Positions 8,040 through 16,584 of a DNA stretch of 64,000 nt are shown one piece after another. A program made the position numbers and the translations under genes. The DNA lies in the NCBI RefSeq assembly GCF_042655485.1, contig NZ_JBHSMC010000013.1, forward strand, positions 137,670-201,669. Direction: 5' to 3'. Under the pieces are notes generated by a model. That model ran no database searches. It was not told the DNA's origin and saw only the letters and a list, made by a program, of their open reading frames with translations. Source of the DNA: Lederbergia graminis. Its GTDB lineage: Bacteria > Bacillota > Bacilli > Bacillales > Bacillaceae_C. Each line of letters opens with the position of its first letter. Positions within the stretch are counted from its first letter, which is position 1.

Positions 8040-9176
8040 TTACAAAGCACTGTCGATTGGTATTTTCCCACCAGACCATACTTTTTTCGCTGTCCAGTCT
8101 GCTTCACCTTGCCAGAATGGATCATCTTCAGGTAATCCAAGTGGTAAAAATACGGTTGCACATAAGTATAAACTACCTGTAGAAATATACACTTCTCCAA
8201 GTTCAGGTTGGTGGCCACAGAGCCCAATTTGTAACCAACCTTCCTCATCGAATGTCCCAGGTTGCTCTATCACACGCCCAATAACGGCTGTTAATGCACA
8301 TCTCACCTGATTTGGCTCTAAATTTCCCCCTAATTTATGTTGGAGTGCCATTTGGGCCAAATGTTGAAAGGCACCGAAACGATAAGCGATGGATCTGCCA
8401 ACAACGGGGAAAGTTCCTTCTGGTGAAATACTTCTTTCTTGAATGACTGCATATCTTGTTGCACGGGAATTTATCGATTCTTTCATCTGCTTCCAATCCC
8501 ATGATTGATCCCCTATGTGTTCGATGATATCGACAAGCATTGGTTGAATGACGAAGCTGTTATAATAATCCATGTGAAATTCTACTCCGTCACTGTACAT
8601 ACCGTCCCCGACATACCATTGTTCATGTTGCTTCAACGCAAAATCAATACGCATTGGGTCCCAGTCTTCTTCCCCTACTAAAAAAAGTGCTGTCTCAATC
8701 ATCGCAGAGAATAGAAGCCAATTACTAAAGAACGGTTTTCTTGATCTTGTTGCTTTCAGTGCTTGCACCACATTCTTTTTCACTTCTGGTTCTAGCTTAT
8801 GAAATAATTCGTCTGGAGCACGTACAATAGCGTGCGCAAGAAAAGCCGCATCTACAATTGGTTGATGTCCTTTTGAGAAATTCATATAGTCTAATGAACT
8901 TGGATTTGTCGCTGCATCCATTCCTTTTCTAGCGAGTTCGGCATACTGCTTGCGTAAACGCCCTTCTTCTCCTCCTGTTCTCGGACCTGTTTCTAACCAC
9001 GGAGCTATTCCACACAATAATCGTCCAAACGCTTCTAGGTAAGTAAAATTATCACGATAATCTACTTTTCCTTCGACTGGCATTAATCGCTTTAGTTGCT
9101 GATTAGATAATGCATTCAATACCGGGAATGCAATTTTACTCATTGTTTGCAGCCAATAAATTCGGTCGTTCGCCAT
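8040..9176 (-). CDS. DUF2264 domain protein
   Basis: A 378-residue cytosolic protein of the DUF2264 family, recognised from 'RDNFTYLEAFGRLLCGIAPWL' and 'SDGVEFHMDYYNSFVIQPML'. The helical pattern resembles an alpha/alpha toroid, as in some glycoside hydrolases and lyases. Family members usually occur beside carbohydrate catabolic genes, but the reaction is not established to my knowledge. It is the last gene of the leftward five-gene operon. It starts 18 bases after the hydroxyacid dehydrogenase stop. A role in releasing or modifying a sugar substrate for the oxidoreductases upstream is inference. Confidence 0.85.
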   Translation of the reverse strand: MANDRIYWLQTMSKIAFPVLNALSNQQLKRLMPVEGKVDYRDNFTYLEAFGRLLCGIAPWLETGPRTGGEEGRLRKQYAELARKGMDAATNPSSLDYMNFSKGHQPIVDAAFLAHAIVRAPDELFHKLEPEVKKNVVQALKATRSRKPFFSNWLLFSAMIETALFLVGEEDWDPMRIDFALKQHEQWYVGDGMYSDGVEFHMDYYNSFVIQPMLVDIIEHIGDQSWDWKQMKESINSRATRYAVIQERSISPEGTFPVVGRSIAYRFGAFQHLAQMALQHKLGGNLEPNQVRCALTAVIGRVIEQPGTFDEEGWLQIGLCGHQPELGEVYISTGSLYLCATVFLPLGLPEDDPFWQGEADWTAKKVWSGGKIPIDSAL

Positions 9177-9194
9177 TTTTATATCGCCTCACTT

Positions 9195-10178
9195 TTACGC
9201 CATAATGAGTGATTTTTCCTTTGTTATTCCCCATACTAATGGTTCATTATTTACATATCGCTTCAGTTCTGCCACCATATACTCTCCCATCCGATGGCAT
9301 TCCTCTGACATTGACCCCGCAATGTGCGGAGTAAGGATGACATTTTCTAACGTAAATAATGGTGAATGTACAACAGGTGGTTCTGGATATGTTACATCTA
9401 ATACTGCAAATAGATCTTGTCGTTGTTTTAATACTTCTATCATTTCAGGCTCATTAATTACAGCACCTCTGGATGTATTAATTAGAGTTGCATTTGTTTT
9501 CATACTACTAATTAACTCACCTGTAATTAATCCTTCTGTTTCCTTTAACCATGGCGTATGTAGGGATACAACATCTGATTTCTGAAAAACTTCCTCTAGT
9601 GAGCAAAGTTTCACACCCAATTTTGCCGCAGTTTCTTCAGATACATACGGGTCGTAAGCAATAACATTCATATCAAATTGCTTCAATTTCTCACATACTT
9701 TACTACCGACCATCCCTAGAGACACTATCCCTACAGTGGAACGAAAACCACCAGGGACATCCCGTTTCGATGTAAAAGCTCTTTCTTTCTTTGTGTTTAA
9801 AACGTAATGCCAACCTCGTTTAAGTGAAAATAAAATTTGCGATAATGCATATTCGACAACTGGTTCGGCATTAGCTGCATATGCACTTGTTATCTGGATA
9901 TTTCTTTCCCAAAATGCATCAGTAACAAAACCTTTTATCGTACCAGCCCCATAAAATATTGCTTTCAAATTAGGTGCTGCTGCTAGGAACTCTTCATCTA
10001 GTAAAGGACAACCCCAGCCGGAAAAAATAACATCTGCCTCTTTTAATAAATGGAGGTTTTCTTTGATCGTGAACCTCGTTTGCGGCTCTGCATAAATATC
10101 TACATATTGTTTTATTTTTTCATATGAGCTTCCGTATATTAAGTCAACATTATCCAGTATAAACAAACCTTTTAACAT
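9195..10178 (-). CDS. D-2-hydroxyacid dehydrogenase, NAD-binding
   Basis: Member of the D-isomer specific 2-hydroxyacid dehydrogenase family, 327 residues. The Rossmann nucleotide fold starts at 'VGIVSLGMVGSKVCEKL' (about 148-165). The catalytic Arg sits in 'INTSRGAVINE', the Glu in 'VTYPEPP', and the His in 'LTPHIAGSMS', giving the full Arg-Glu-His set. It would interconvert a 2-keto acid and a D-2-hydroxy acid with NAD(P)H. Its place between an isomerase/epimerase gene and a DUF2264 gene suggests it handles a short keto or hydroxy acid released from sugar breakdown. The actual substrate cannot be read from the sequence. Confidence 0.9.
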   Translation of the reverse strand: MLKGLFILDNVDLIYGSSYEKIKQYVDIYAEPQTRFTIKENLHLLKEADVIFSGWGCPLLDEEFLAAAPNLKAIFYGAGTIKGFVTDAFWERNIQITSAYAANAEPVVEYALSQILFSLKRGWHYVLNTKKERAFTSKRDVPGGFRSTVGIVSLGMVGSKVCEKLKQFDMNVIAYDPYVSEETAAKLGVKLCSLEEVFQKSDVVSLHTPWLKETEGLITGELISSMKTNATLINTSRGAVINEPEMIEVLKQRQDLFAVLDVTYPEPPVVHSPLFTLENVILTPHIAGSMSEECHRMGEYMVAELKRYVNNEPLVWGITKEKSLIMA

Positions 10179-10231
10179 AAGATTTCCTTCCTTCTACATT
10201 CAGAATGGAGAAAAAGGGGTCTATCCCCCTT

Positions 10232-11053
10232 TTATACTAATTCTATGAATCTTTCTTTCATTTTTGCTAGGACTTCGTCTCCTGGTGTGTTCCAAACTTT
10301 TTGATTAAAGATTTCCACTTCAATTGGACCATTATATCCTGCTTGTTCCACTGCTAAGCGAATAGGGCGTAAATCGATGACACCATCCCCCATCATGCCA
10401 CGTGCCATTAATAAATCTGGTGTTGGAACAATCCAATCAGAAACATGGTAGCCTAGTATTCTACCAGATGCACGGGCTATTTGATTATAAAGATCCGGAT
10501 CCCACCATAAATGGAAAACATCTACGATAACCCCTACTTCATCTACATGGTAATTTTCTGCAATATCATTTGCCTGTGCCAATGTATTAATGACGGACCT
10601 TTCCGCTGCATACATTGGATGCAATGGTTCAATCCCAAGCTTAACTCCTCTTTCTTTTGCATACGGAACAATTTGAGCAATTCCGTCCTCTACCATTTGT
10701 CTTGCACCAACTAAGTCTTTATTTGGAGCAGGACCACAAACTAATACAAGTACATCCGTTCCAAGTTCAGCTGCTTCATCAATTGCACGGCGATTATCAT
10801 CTATTCTAGCTTGACGCTCTTGTTCAGTAGCTGCTGGAAACATACCACCTCTGCAAATACTAGAAACTTTTATCCCAGCATCTTGGATAATCTTTTTACT
10901 TTCTTTTAAGCCAATCTCTTCTATTTTATGTCTCCAAACGGAAATCCAAGGAATTTCAGCACGAAGGCAACCATTAACTGCCTCCTTCAAACTCCATTTA
11001 TCTAGTGTAATTTGATTAAAGCTTAATCTCTCAATTGATTGTAACTGGTGCAT
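10232..11053 (-). CDS. sugar phosphate isomerase/epimerase family (xylose isomerase-like TIM barrel)
   Basis: A 273-residue TIM barrel of the AP endonuclease 2 / IolE / hydroxypyruvate isomerase superfamily. Metal ligands are suggested by Glu in 'LGIEPLHP', Asp/His in 'VIVDVFHLWWDP', His in 'GYHVSDW' and Glu in 'GPIEVEIFN'. ATG at 11053 is chosen because AGGAGG sits seven bases upstream; a longer reading would start inside the preceding intercistronic gap. It would act on a keto sugar or inositol-like intermediate. In the operon it follows the DUF993 gene by ten bases. This matches the common pairing of Gfo/Idh oxidoreductases with such isomerases in inositol-type pathways. Confidence 0.9.
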   Translation of the reverse strand: MHQLQSIERLSFNQITLDKWSLKEAVNGCLRAEIPWISVWRHKIEEIGLKESKKIIQDAGIKVSSICRGGMFPAATEQERQARIDDNRRAIDEAAELGTDVLVLVCGPAPNKDLVGARQMVEDGIAQIVPYAKERGVKLGIEPLHPMYAAERSVINTLAQANDIAENYHVDEVGVIVDVFHLWWDPDLYNQIARASGRILGYHVSDWIVPTPDLLMARGMMGDGVIDLRPIRLAVEQAGYNGPIEVEIFNQKVWNTPGDEVLAKMKERFIELV

Positions 11054-11063
11054 TTTTATCCTC

Positions 11064-12224
11064 CTAGTTAATACCTGCAAGTTCCGTCACAAGCTTCATT
11101 CTGTTTGTAGCAAGCTCTGGGTCTACTAACAAACCTGCCTCATCTGCAAGGACAAATAGTTGGCATAGGTGTGTAATTGATCTTGCACTTTCCGCTCCAC
11201 CAATCATGCGAAAATGGGATTGATGACCATTTAAATAAGCCATGAATACAATTCCTGTCTTATAGGAATAAGTTGGAGCTTGAAAAATATGCCTTGATAA
11301 TGGAACTGTTTTTTCTAGTATTTCATGATACTTTTTGTTGTTTCCTTCATCTAAAGCATGGAGTGCTGCCGATGCTGCAGGAGCAATAGCATCAAAGATT
11401 CCTAGTAATGCATCACTGTGTCCATACTCGTCCCCTTCAATAAGACGCGCATAATTAAAATCATCACCAGTATACATTCGAACACCATCTGGTAGGAGTC
11501 GTCTCATCCTAATTTCTTTTTCAGCATCCAGCAATGATATTTTAATACCATCGACTTTATCAGCATTTTCATGGATAACGCGTAAACATACTTCCATTGC
11601 TTTATCTAAGTCCGTATGCCCCCAGTATCCTTTTAGCGCCGGGTCAAACATTTCGCCTAACCAATGTAATATGACTGGACGTTTTACATTTTGGAGAATA
11701 TGACGGTATACGTGTTCATAGTCTTCTGGACTTTTTGCTACGGCTGCAAGTGCACGACTAGCCATCAAAATAATTTGACCACCCTGAGCTTCCACAAATT
11801 CACATTGTTCTTCATAAGCAGCAATAACTTCATCGATAGTTACATCAGGATGAGGAATAAGCTGGTCCGTACCCGCTCCACATGCAATTCGGCCACCTAC
11901 AGCTTTCGCTTCTGCAACAGAACGAGAGATTAATTCTTTTGCCATCTCCCAATTCAATCCCATTCCTCGTTGTGCTGTATCCATTGCTTCTGCCACCGCT
12001 AACCCAAGGGACCATAAATGACGGCGATACGCTAATGTATTTTCCCAGTCAATTTGAGCATCTTTCAATGGATCAGTGTTTGCAAATGGGTTACTAACTA
12101 CATGTGCTGCTGAAAAGGCTACTCTACTTTTAAATGGTTGTTCCTTAATAGTAAATTCTGATCCTTTTCCAGCAGTATACGTATAGAGAGAACCATTTTC
12201 ATTCAACAGTGTTAAAGAACTCAC
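11064..12224 (-). CDS. DUF993 family protein (aldolase-like TIM barrel)
   Basis: A 386-residue protein recognised as DUF993, annotated in some databases as a dihydrodipicolinate synthase family relative. Typical segments are 'RVAFSAAHVVSNPFA' near residue 35 and 'DWENTLAYRRHLWSLGLAVAEAMDTAQRG' near 58-86. 'DGIKISLLDAEKE' around 225-237 contains a Lys where class I aldolases carry the Schiff-base Lys. If that role holds, it would cleave or condense a keto-sugar. I know of no demonstrated activity, so this remains inference. Its ATG directly follows the stop codon of the upstream oxidoreductase with no gap, indicating coupling. It is the least understood enzyme of the operon. Confidence 0.87.
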   Translation of the reverse strand: MSSLTLLNENGSLYTYTAGKGSEFTIKEQPFKSRVAFSAAHVVSNPFANTDPLKDAQIDWENTLAYRRHLWSLGLAVAEAMDTAQRGMGLNWEMAKELISRSVAEAKAVGGRIACGAGTDQLIPHPDVTIDEVIAAYEEQCEFVEAQGGQIILMASRALAAVAKSPEDYEHVYRHILQNVKRPVILHWLGEMFDPALKGYWGHTDLDKAMEVCLRVIHENADKVDGIKISLLDAEKEIRMRRLLPDGVRMYTGDDFNYARLIEGDEYGHSDALLGIFDAIAPAASAALHALDEGNNKKYHEILEKTVPLSRHIFQAPTYSYKTGIVFMAYLNGHQSHFRMIGGAESARSITHLCQLFVLADEAGLLVDPELATNRMKLVTELAGIN

Positions 12225-13388
12225 TTATTTCACCCCTTGTAGTTCAAGACTCGGTACTTCCAGCCAACGTCGTTCTTCCCATGACTGAATTCCAAGGTTC
12301 GATAGTTGCGTTCCTTTTGCACCTTCTAATAAATCCCACGGGAACGGGTCATCTAACATTACATGTTTTAGGAATAATTCCCATTGAATCTTAAATGCAT
12401 TTTCAAAAACTTGGTTGTTTGGAACTTCTGTCCATTGTTCTGTAAAATTGAATGGGTTTTCAATATCTGGGTTCCAAACAGGTTTTGGTGTATTAACACG
12501 ATGCTGTGTTTTACAATCTCTCAATCCAGCAACTGCGCTGCCCTCTGTACCATCCACTTGTATTGTTAATAAATCATCACGGTTTACCCTAACTGCCCAA
12601 GAAGAGTTTACTTGTGCAATAATGCCACCTTCTAGCTCAAATGTTGCATAAGCTGCATCATCAGCTGTACATTCATACTCGTTGCCATTCTCATCTATTC
12701 GTGTCGGAATATGTGTTGTAGCGATACAAGAAACAGCCTTTACGTCTCCGAATAAATGGTCTAATACATAGCGCCAATGTGCAAACATGTCGACAATGAT
12801 TCCACCGCCATCTTCTTTTCGATAGTTCCATGACGGGCGTTGTCCTTCCTGCCAATCTCCTTCAAATACCCAGTATCCAAACTCCATTCGAACGGAAAGA
12901 ATCCTTCCGAAAAACCCAGAATCTATTAATCTTTTTAATTTCATAATTCCAGGAAGGAATAACTTATCTTGTACTACCCCATTTTTCACACCAGCTTCTT
13001 TCGCAAGTGTAGCAAGCTCCAAAGATCCTTCTAAATTGGTTGCTGTTGGTTTTTCACAGTAAATATGTTTTCCCGCAGCAATTGCCTTCTTAATACTTTC
13101 CGCACGTCTTACCGTCGTTTGAGCATCAAAGTAAATTGGATATTCAGGATTAGCTAAACATTCCTCTAAATTTGTGCTCCACTTTTCTAGATTGTATTTT
13201 TCTGCTAATGCTCTTAGTTTTTGCTCATTCCGTCCCACTAAGATCGGTTCTGGTATGATGACATTTCCATTAGGAAGATGAATGCCACCTTGTTCACGGA
13301 TGGCTAAAATCGAACGTACTAAATGCTGGTTCGTTCCCATTCTTCCTGTTACACCATTCATAATAATACCGACTCTTTGTACACTCAT
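12225..13388 (-). CDS. Gfo/Idh/MocA family oxidoreductase, operon leader
   Basis: NAD(P)-dependent oxidoreductase, 387 residues, first gene of the leftward catabolic operon. The N-terminal Rossmann fold starts with 'VGIIMNGVTGRMGTNQHL'. The conserved Lys lies in 'YCEKPTATN' (about residues 109-117). The C-terminal substrate domain has 'GGIIVDMFAHWRYVLDHLFG', whose His fits the family's catalytic position. These enzymes typically oxidise a ring hydroxyl of a sugar, inositol or related polyol. The N-terminal 'NGVTGRMG' variant is a recognisable subgroup feature and is longer than the usual GxGxxG. A cre-like site and an AraC regulator lie upstream. The substrate is unknown. Confidence 0.9.
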   Translation of the reverse strand: MSVQRVGIIMNGVTGRMGTNQHLVRSILAIREQGGIHLPNGNVIIPEPILVGRNEQKLRALAEKYNLEKWSTNLEECLANPEYPIYFDAQTTVRRAESIKKAIAAGKHIYCEKPTATNLEGSLELATLAKEAGVKNGVVQDKLFLPGIMKLKRLIDSGFFGRILSVRMEFGYWVFEGDWQEGQRPSWNYRKEDGGGIIVDMFAHWRYVLDHLFGDVKAVSCIATTHIPTRIDENGNEYECTADDAAYATFELEGGIIAQVNSSWAVRVNRDDLLTIQVDGTEGSAVAGLRDCKTQHRVNTPKPVWNPDIENPFNFTEQWTEVPNNQVFENAFKIQWELFLKHVMLDDPFPWDLLEGAKGTQLSNLGIQSWEERRWLEVPSLELQGVK

Positions 13389-13410
13389 TCCATTCCCTAC
13401 TTTCTCTTCA

Positions 13411-13438
13411 TTGTTACCATCAGTGTAAACGATGACAA
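13411..13438 (-). promoter_or_regulatory. candidate promoter of the catabolic operon
   Basis: On the minus strand TTGTCA (13433-13438) and TAACAA (13411-13416) are separated by 16 bases and lie about 25 bases before the start codon of the oxidoreductase gene. The cre-like site overlaps the spacer, a typical arrangement for repression. Confidence 0.45.
13424..13437. promoter_or_regulatory. cre-like CcpA binding site
   Basis: TGTAAACGATGACA matches the consensus TGWNANCGNTNWCA at all fixed positions. It lies in the divergent region between the oxidoreductase operon and the araC-like gene. This suggests glucose repression of the operon, which fits a carbon-catabolic role. Confidence 0.6.
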
Positions 13439-13529
13439 TAGGACCGTCTTACGAAATTTGGAATCTTATTCTTAATATTGGAACTTAGTATGATAATATT
13501 TAAGTAGATTAGCTTTTGGAGGGGAAGCC

Positions 13530-14339
13530 ATGACGTTAAAAAAGATTACATTACCGGAATGGGCAGCATTTTTATATGAAAGTCGACATAAGGAAGGCGA
13601 TATTGTAAGCGTTCATCATCATGAGATTCATCAAATTTTATATGCGATTGAAGGACAAGGCGAGATTTTTCTAGATGGAAAGAAGTATTCTGTTTCCCAA
13701 GACCAAGCCGCATTAGTCGTCCCTTATACGAAACATTCTATTGTTTCCCATTCAAGCTTAACGTTATTAGTACTAGCTTTCGATATGCAAAGCTTAGGAG
13801 CTTTTGGTCAGCATGAATTAAACAATCGCTTTTTCTCCAATTCCAAATTAATTTATCCAGATGTTGTGGCAAGTAGCGAGCTTCGCTTATCTTTACGTAA
13901 GATGCTTTATGAACAAGCTAGTGAAAATAAGTTCTCAGGATGGGCATGTAAAATCAATCTTCTACAAATTTTATTGACATTGGCTCGCTCCGGAGAAAAA
14001 AGCCAAATTTTAGATACAAATAGTATACGAGCGGAAAAAATCAAACAATACATAGATACCTTCTACTATGAGCCACTCTCGGCTAATGATATCGCTGCAA
14101 GACTAGGGATTAGTACTAGGTATGTTAACTCCATATTTAAAGAACATTATCATAAAACACCTATACAATATTTAACAGATGTACGAATTGAAACTGCAAA
14201 GAAACTATTAATAGAATCTGATAAAGACATTGTTACCATTTGTTTTGAAGTCGGCTATGAAACATTATCAACCTTCTACCGAGCATTCAAAAACACACTA
14301 AACATGTCACCAAACCAATTTAGAAACATAAATCAATAA
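13530..14339 (+). CDS. AraC family transcriptional regulator with N-terminal cupin
   Basis: A 269-residue regulator. The N-terminal cupin domain (about 1-90) contains 'VHHHEIHQILYAIEGQGEIFLDG', a typical effector-binding barrel strand pattern. Two helix-turn-helix motifs lie at about 170-265: 'SANDIAARLGISTRYVNSIFKE' and 'IVTICFEVGYETLSTFYRAFKNT'. The latter is the diagnostic C-terminal AraC signature. The start at ATG 13530 follows GGAGGGG by six bases. It is divergent from the five-gene catabolic operon with a 141-base gap that also holds a cre-like site, so it most likely controls that operon in response to the pathway sugar. Confidence 0.92.
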   Translation: MTLKKITLPEWAAFLYESRHKEGDIVSVHHHEIHQILYAIEGQGEIFLDGKKYSVSQDQAALVVPYTKHSIVSHSSLTLLVLAFDMQSLGAFGQHELNNRFFSNSKLIYPDVVASSELRLSLRKMLYEQASENKFSGWACKINLLQILLTLARSGEKSQILDTNSIRAEKIKQYIDTFYYEPLSANDIAARLGISTRYVNSIFKEHYHKTPIQYLTDVRIETAKKLLIESDKDIVTICFEVGYETLSTFYRAFKNTLNMSPNQFRNINQ

Positions 14340-14545
14340 GGTTAGCGAAAGCAATATGAGATTTATTAAACTGTGACAGTTGATTTACGCTAAATATGCC
14401 CTTCCTTTTAAACTACATTCAAGCATCTTTGATGAATTATAGAATTCATCCTATTTTGTGAAAAGCTTATGTTATAGATGGAATTGACTTTGCAACTAAA
14501 TTTTAATATCTTATTTTAAAAATATTATTATAATACAGCAAAAAA

Positions 14546-14590
14546 AGGTATAAATCCCTTACAGTTTGGGATATTATACCTCCTTTTATT
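14546..14590 (+). terminator. terminator of the araC-like gene
   Basis: AGGTATAAATCCC (14546-14558) pairs with GGGATATTATACCT (14568-14581) with one bulged base and is followed by CCTTTTATTT. An A-rich run precedes it, so it may also work leftward. Confidence 0.65.
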
Positions 14591-14631
14591 TCGGTACCAA
14601 TTAGGCTTAATATTAATAGTTAGTAGACACC

Positions 14632-14759
14632 GTTGATTGGAGCGGCAGGCGGCGACTCCTGCGGGACTAGCGAGACAGGTGAGACCCTGGAAGGAGCTTT
14701 GCGACTGAAGCGGCTCACCGCTCGCCCGCGGAAAGCGTCCGCCTAGAGCGGAAATCAAT
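14632..14759 (-). repeat. dispersed palindromic intergenic repeat, copy 3 (inverted orientation)
   Basis: It begins GTTGATTGGAGCGG and ends GCGGAAATCAA, and contains GACTCCTGCGGGA and CCCGCGGAAAGCG. These are the complements of marker strings in the copies at 3.6, 7.8 and 45.4 kb. The internal GGTGAGACCCTG and CGGCTCACCG are further parts of the folded structure. Another short similarity, GTTGATTTACGCT at 14380-14392, may be a remnant of a further copy. The rest of the 14340-14826 gap has no supported gene. Confidence 0.8.
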
Positions 14760-14826
14760 AGTATGAATAGAGCTCTCTATTAGAAGGACTTTTTGTGCCC
14801 TTTTTTATGTTTGCCTCATTTTATTA

Positions 14827-15834
14827 TTATTTTACACTTGCTAGATCCTTTAATTCTACTCGTTTCCCTTCACGATGGGATCTTGCTGCGGCTACATTAA
14901 TGAGTGTTAAATTGATTGCATCTTCCTTTGTAATAGACGGAGAAGTTCCATTTATAATGGCTTCAGTCCATTGTTGCATCGGCATTGGTAAAGATGATAG
15001 ATTTTCTGGAGTATGCCAGCCACCTTCAAGCTCTTTACTTTGAATACGCACACTGCCATCTTCTATTAAAAGAGAACCCTTTGTTCCAAATAATTCTAAC
15101 TGGAATGGGCTACCAAATGAAACAAATCCTGCTTCAATAATACCAAGTGCACCTGATTCATACTCAACGAGTACAGTGGCATTATCGTCTACTCCAAGAC
15201 CTTTCGTTTCTTGTAATTGCGCTTGAACAGATACTGCCTTTCCAGCTAACCGATTTGTTAAATATATTGGGTGTGCTCCTAAGTCTATTAGTGCACCTCC
15301 ACCAGTTTGTTCTTCATTATAAAATCGTTCTGGAAGCCATCCTGTTCTTTCCCCTTCTTTTCCAAGGGCTCCATCATGTGCTAATCGACAACGAATTGTC
15401 GTCAATTTCCCTAACTTTCCTGAATCAAGTGCTTCTTGAGCATATATATAATAGTTCTCTGTAAGTCTTGGCAATGATAGCATTAAGTGAACATTGTTGG
15501 CTTCTACTGCATCATAAACCTCTTGACAGTCTTCTACAGAAAATGCAAGAACCTTTTCTGTGAAAATATGCTTTTTATGATTTGCAGCGGAAATAATGAT
15601 ATCCTTATGTAGATTTGTTGGTGTACTAATAATAATCGCATCAATTGCAGGATTAGATAAAACAGCTTCTAAATCTGCTTCAAAAGGAACTCCCAATTCT
15701 GCTGCCCACTTTTCTCCGCGTTCAGGTTCTTCATCCCAAACTAGTTTAATAGAAAGATTTGGGTTATCACTTGCATTTCTTGCATAATCATCCGCATGTA
15801 CGTGCCATCTACTTAATAATGCTACATTAATCAA
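14827..15834 (-). CDS. Gfo/Idh/MocA family oxidoreductase
   Basis: A second NAD(P)-dependent sugar/polyol oxidoreductase, 335 residues, unlike the one at 12225. The Rossmann start 'INVALLSRWHVHADDYARNA' lacks the usual GxGxxG, the typical loop being replaced by 'SRWHVHA'. 'TEKVLAFSVEDCQEV' takes the place of the EKP motif: the Lys is kept and Pro is replaced by Val. 'GGGALIDLGAHPIYLTNRL' carries the conserved Asp and His. The atypical motifs define a distinct subgroup. It is transcribed alone, with an inverted-repeat operator at 15859-15903 around its -10 box. The substrate is unknown; a link to the adjacent catabolic operon is plausible by position only. Confidence 0.88.
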   Translation of the reverse strand: MINVALLSRWHVHADDYARNASDNPNLSIKLVWDEEPERGEKWAAELGVPFEADLEAVLSNPAIDAIIISTPTNLHKDIIISAANHKKHIFTEKVLAFSVEDCQEVYDAVEANNVHLMLSLPRLTENYYIYAQEALDSGKLGKLTTIRCRLAHDGALGKEGERTGWLPERFYNEEQTGGGALIDLGAHPIYLTNRLAGKAVSVQAQLQETKGLGVDDNATVLVEYESGALGIIEAGFVSFGSPFQLELFGTKGSLLIEDGSVRIQSKELEGGWHTPENLSSLPMPMQQWTEAIINGTSPSITKEDAINLTLINVAAARSHREGKRVELKDLASVK

Positions 15835-15858
15835 AGATTACACTCCCTTTATTATATG

Positions 15859-15903
15859 TTTGTAAGCCTTTGCAAGTTTCATTATAATGGAAAGGTTTAC
15901 AAA
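15859..15903 (-). promoter_or_regulatory. inverted-repeat operator and -10 box upstream of the oxidoreductase at 14827
   Basis: TTTGTAAGCCTTT (15859-15871) and AAAGGTTTACAAA (15891-15903) match as inverted repeats at 12 of 13 positions. Between them, read leftward, is TATAAT (15881-15886). A regulator spanning this site would block transcription. No regulator gene is immediately linked, other than the GbsR-like gene upstream, which has its own different operator. Confidence 0.55.
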
Positions 15904-15955
15904 TTAATAGGTTAATATCTATTATTTTTATAACAACCTTATTATTGATAAATAT

Positions 15956-15984
15956 AAAAAGCCTACCATGTACCACAGGTAGAC
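15956..15984 (-). terminator. terminator of gbsR-like gene
   Basis: Leftward: GTCTACC, a ten-base loop, GGTAGGC, then TTTTT. It lies 10 bases beyond the stop codon. Confidence 0.8.
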
Positions 15985-15994
15985 CTTCCATAAT

Positions 15995-16543
15995 TTATTT
16001 TTGATCATTACGGGGAACTAATTTAAAGATTTCGTGATCCTCGAATGCCTCTACTACGCGATCAAGCCATTCATAATACTCCAACATATACTTTAGTTTA
16101 TCCATATCAACTTGTGCCATTTGCTTCACTTCATCATCAATATCATCATTCTCGATTAATTTGTGTAAGTCTCTCAATGACTTCTTAATTTCAATCATAT
16201 GCATGGAAATGGCACTTTTCCATTTTGTTGAGAATAGATCAATAAAACTTTGATACCAATCTTCTTCTACTTTATAGAGGTCTTTACGAACACCTTTTTT
16301 CCATACTTGTTCAACCATTTTCAAGTCAGCTAGGGCTCGAACGGAGGTACTCATACTTGTTTTACTCATCCCAAGCTTTTCTTTCATATCATCAAGTGTC
16401 ATCGGCTCATCGTTGAAAAACATCATTCCATATAATCTACCCGCAGACGGAGTAACTCCATATAGGTGGATATTTTGGGCAATTGTCTCAATTATCCGCT
16501 CTCGTGCTTTTTCAAGTTGTTCGATACCATCCAATTTGCTCAC
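15995..16543 (-). CDS. GbsR/OpcR-type MarR-like regulator of glycine betaine genes
   Basis: A 182-residue winged helix regulator of the GbsR group. 'YGVTPSAGRLYGMMFFNDEPMTLDDM' (about 28-53) is the diagnostic N-terminal segment. The recognition helix follows in 'KLGMSKTSMSTSVRALADLKMVEQVW'. The rest is helical, for dimerisation and ligand binding. In B. subtilis GbsR senses choline and OpcR controls a choline/betaine importer. Here the gene is divergent from an OpuA-type operon, so it probably represses that operon and itself. Operator arms lie in the shared 240-base intergenic region. The function in osmotic control is inferred from family and context. Confidence 0.9.
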   Translation of the reverse strand: MSKLDGIEQLEKARERIIETIAQNIHLYGVTPSAGRLYGMMFFNDEPMTLDDMKEKLGMSKTSMSTSVRALADLKMVEQVWKKGVRKDLYKVEEDWYQSFIDLFSTKWKSAISMHMIEIKKSLRDLHKLIENDDIDDEVKQMAQVDMDKLKYMLEYYEWLDRVVEAFEDHEIFKLVPRNDQK

Positions 16544-16584
16544 ATCCTAAACGATATTACTGCCTAATTACTACTAACAGTATA

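Noticed and set aside
14528..14758. 76-residue ORF over the dispersed repeat
   Set aside because: It lies within the structured repeat and the terminator; the other copies do not keep this frame.
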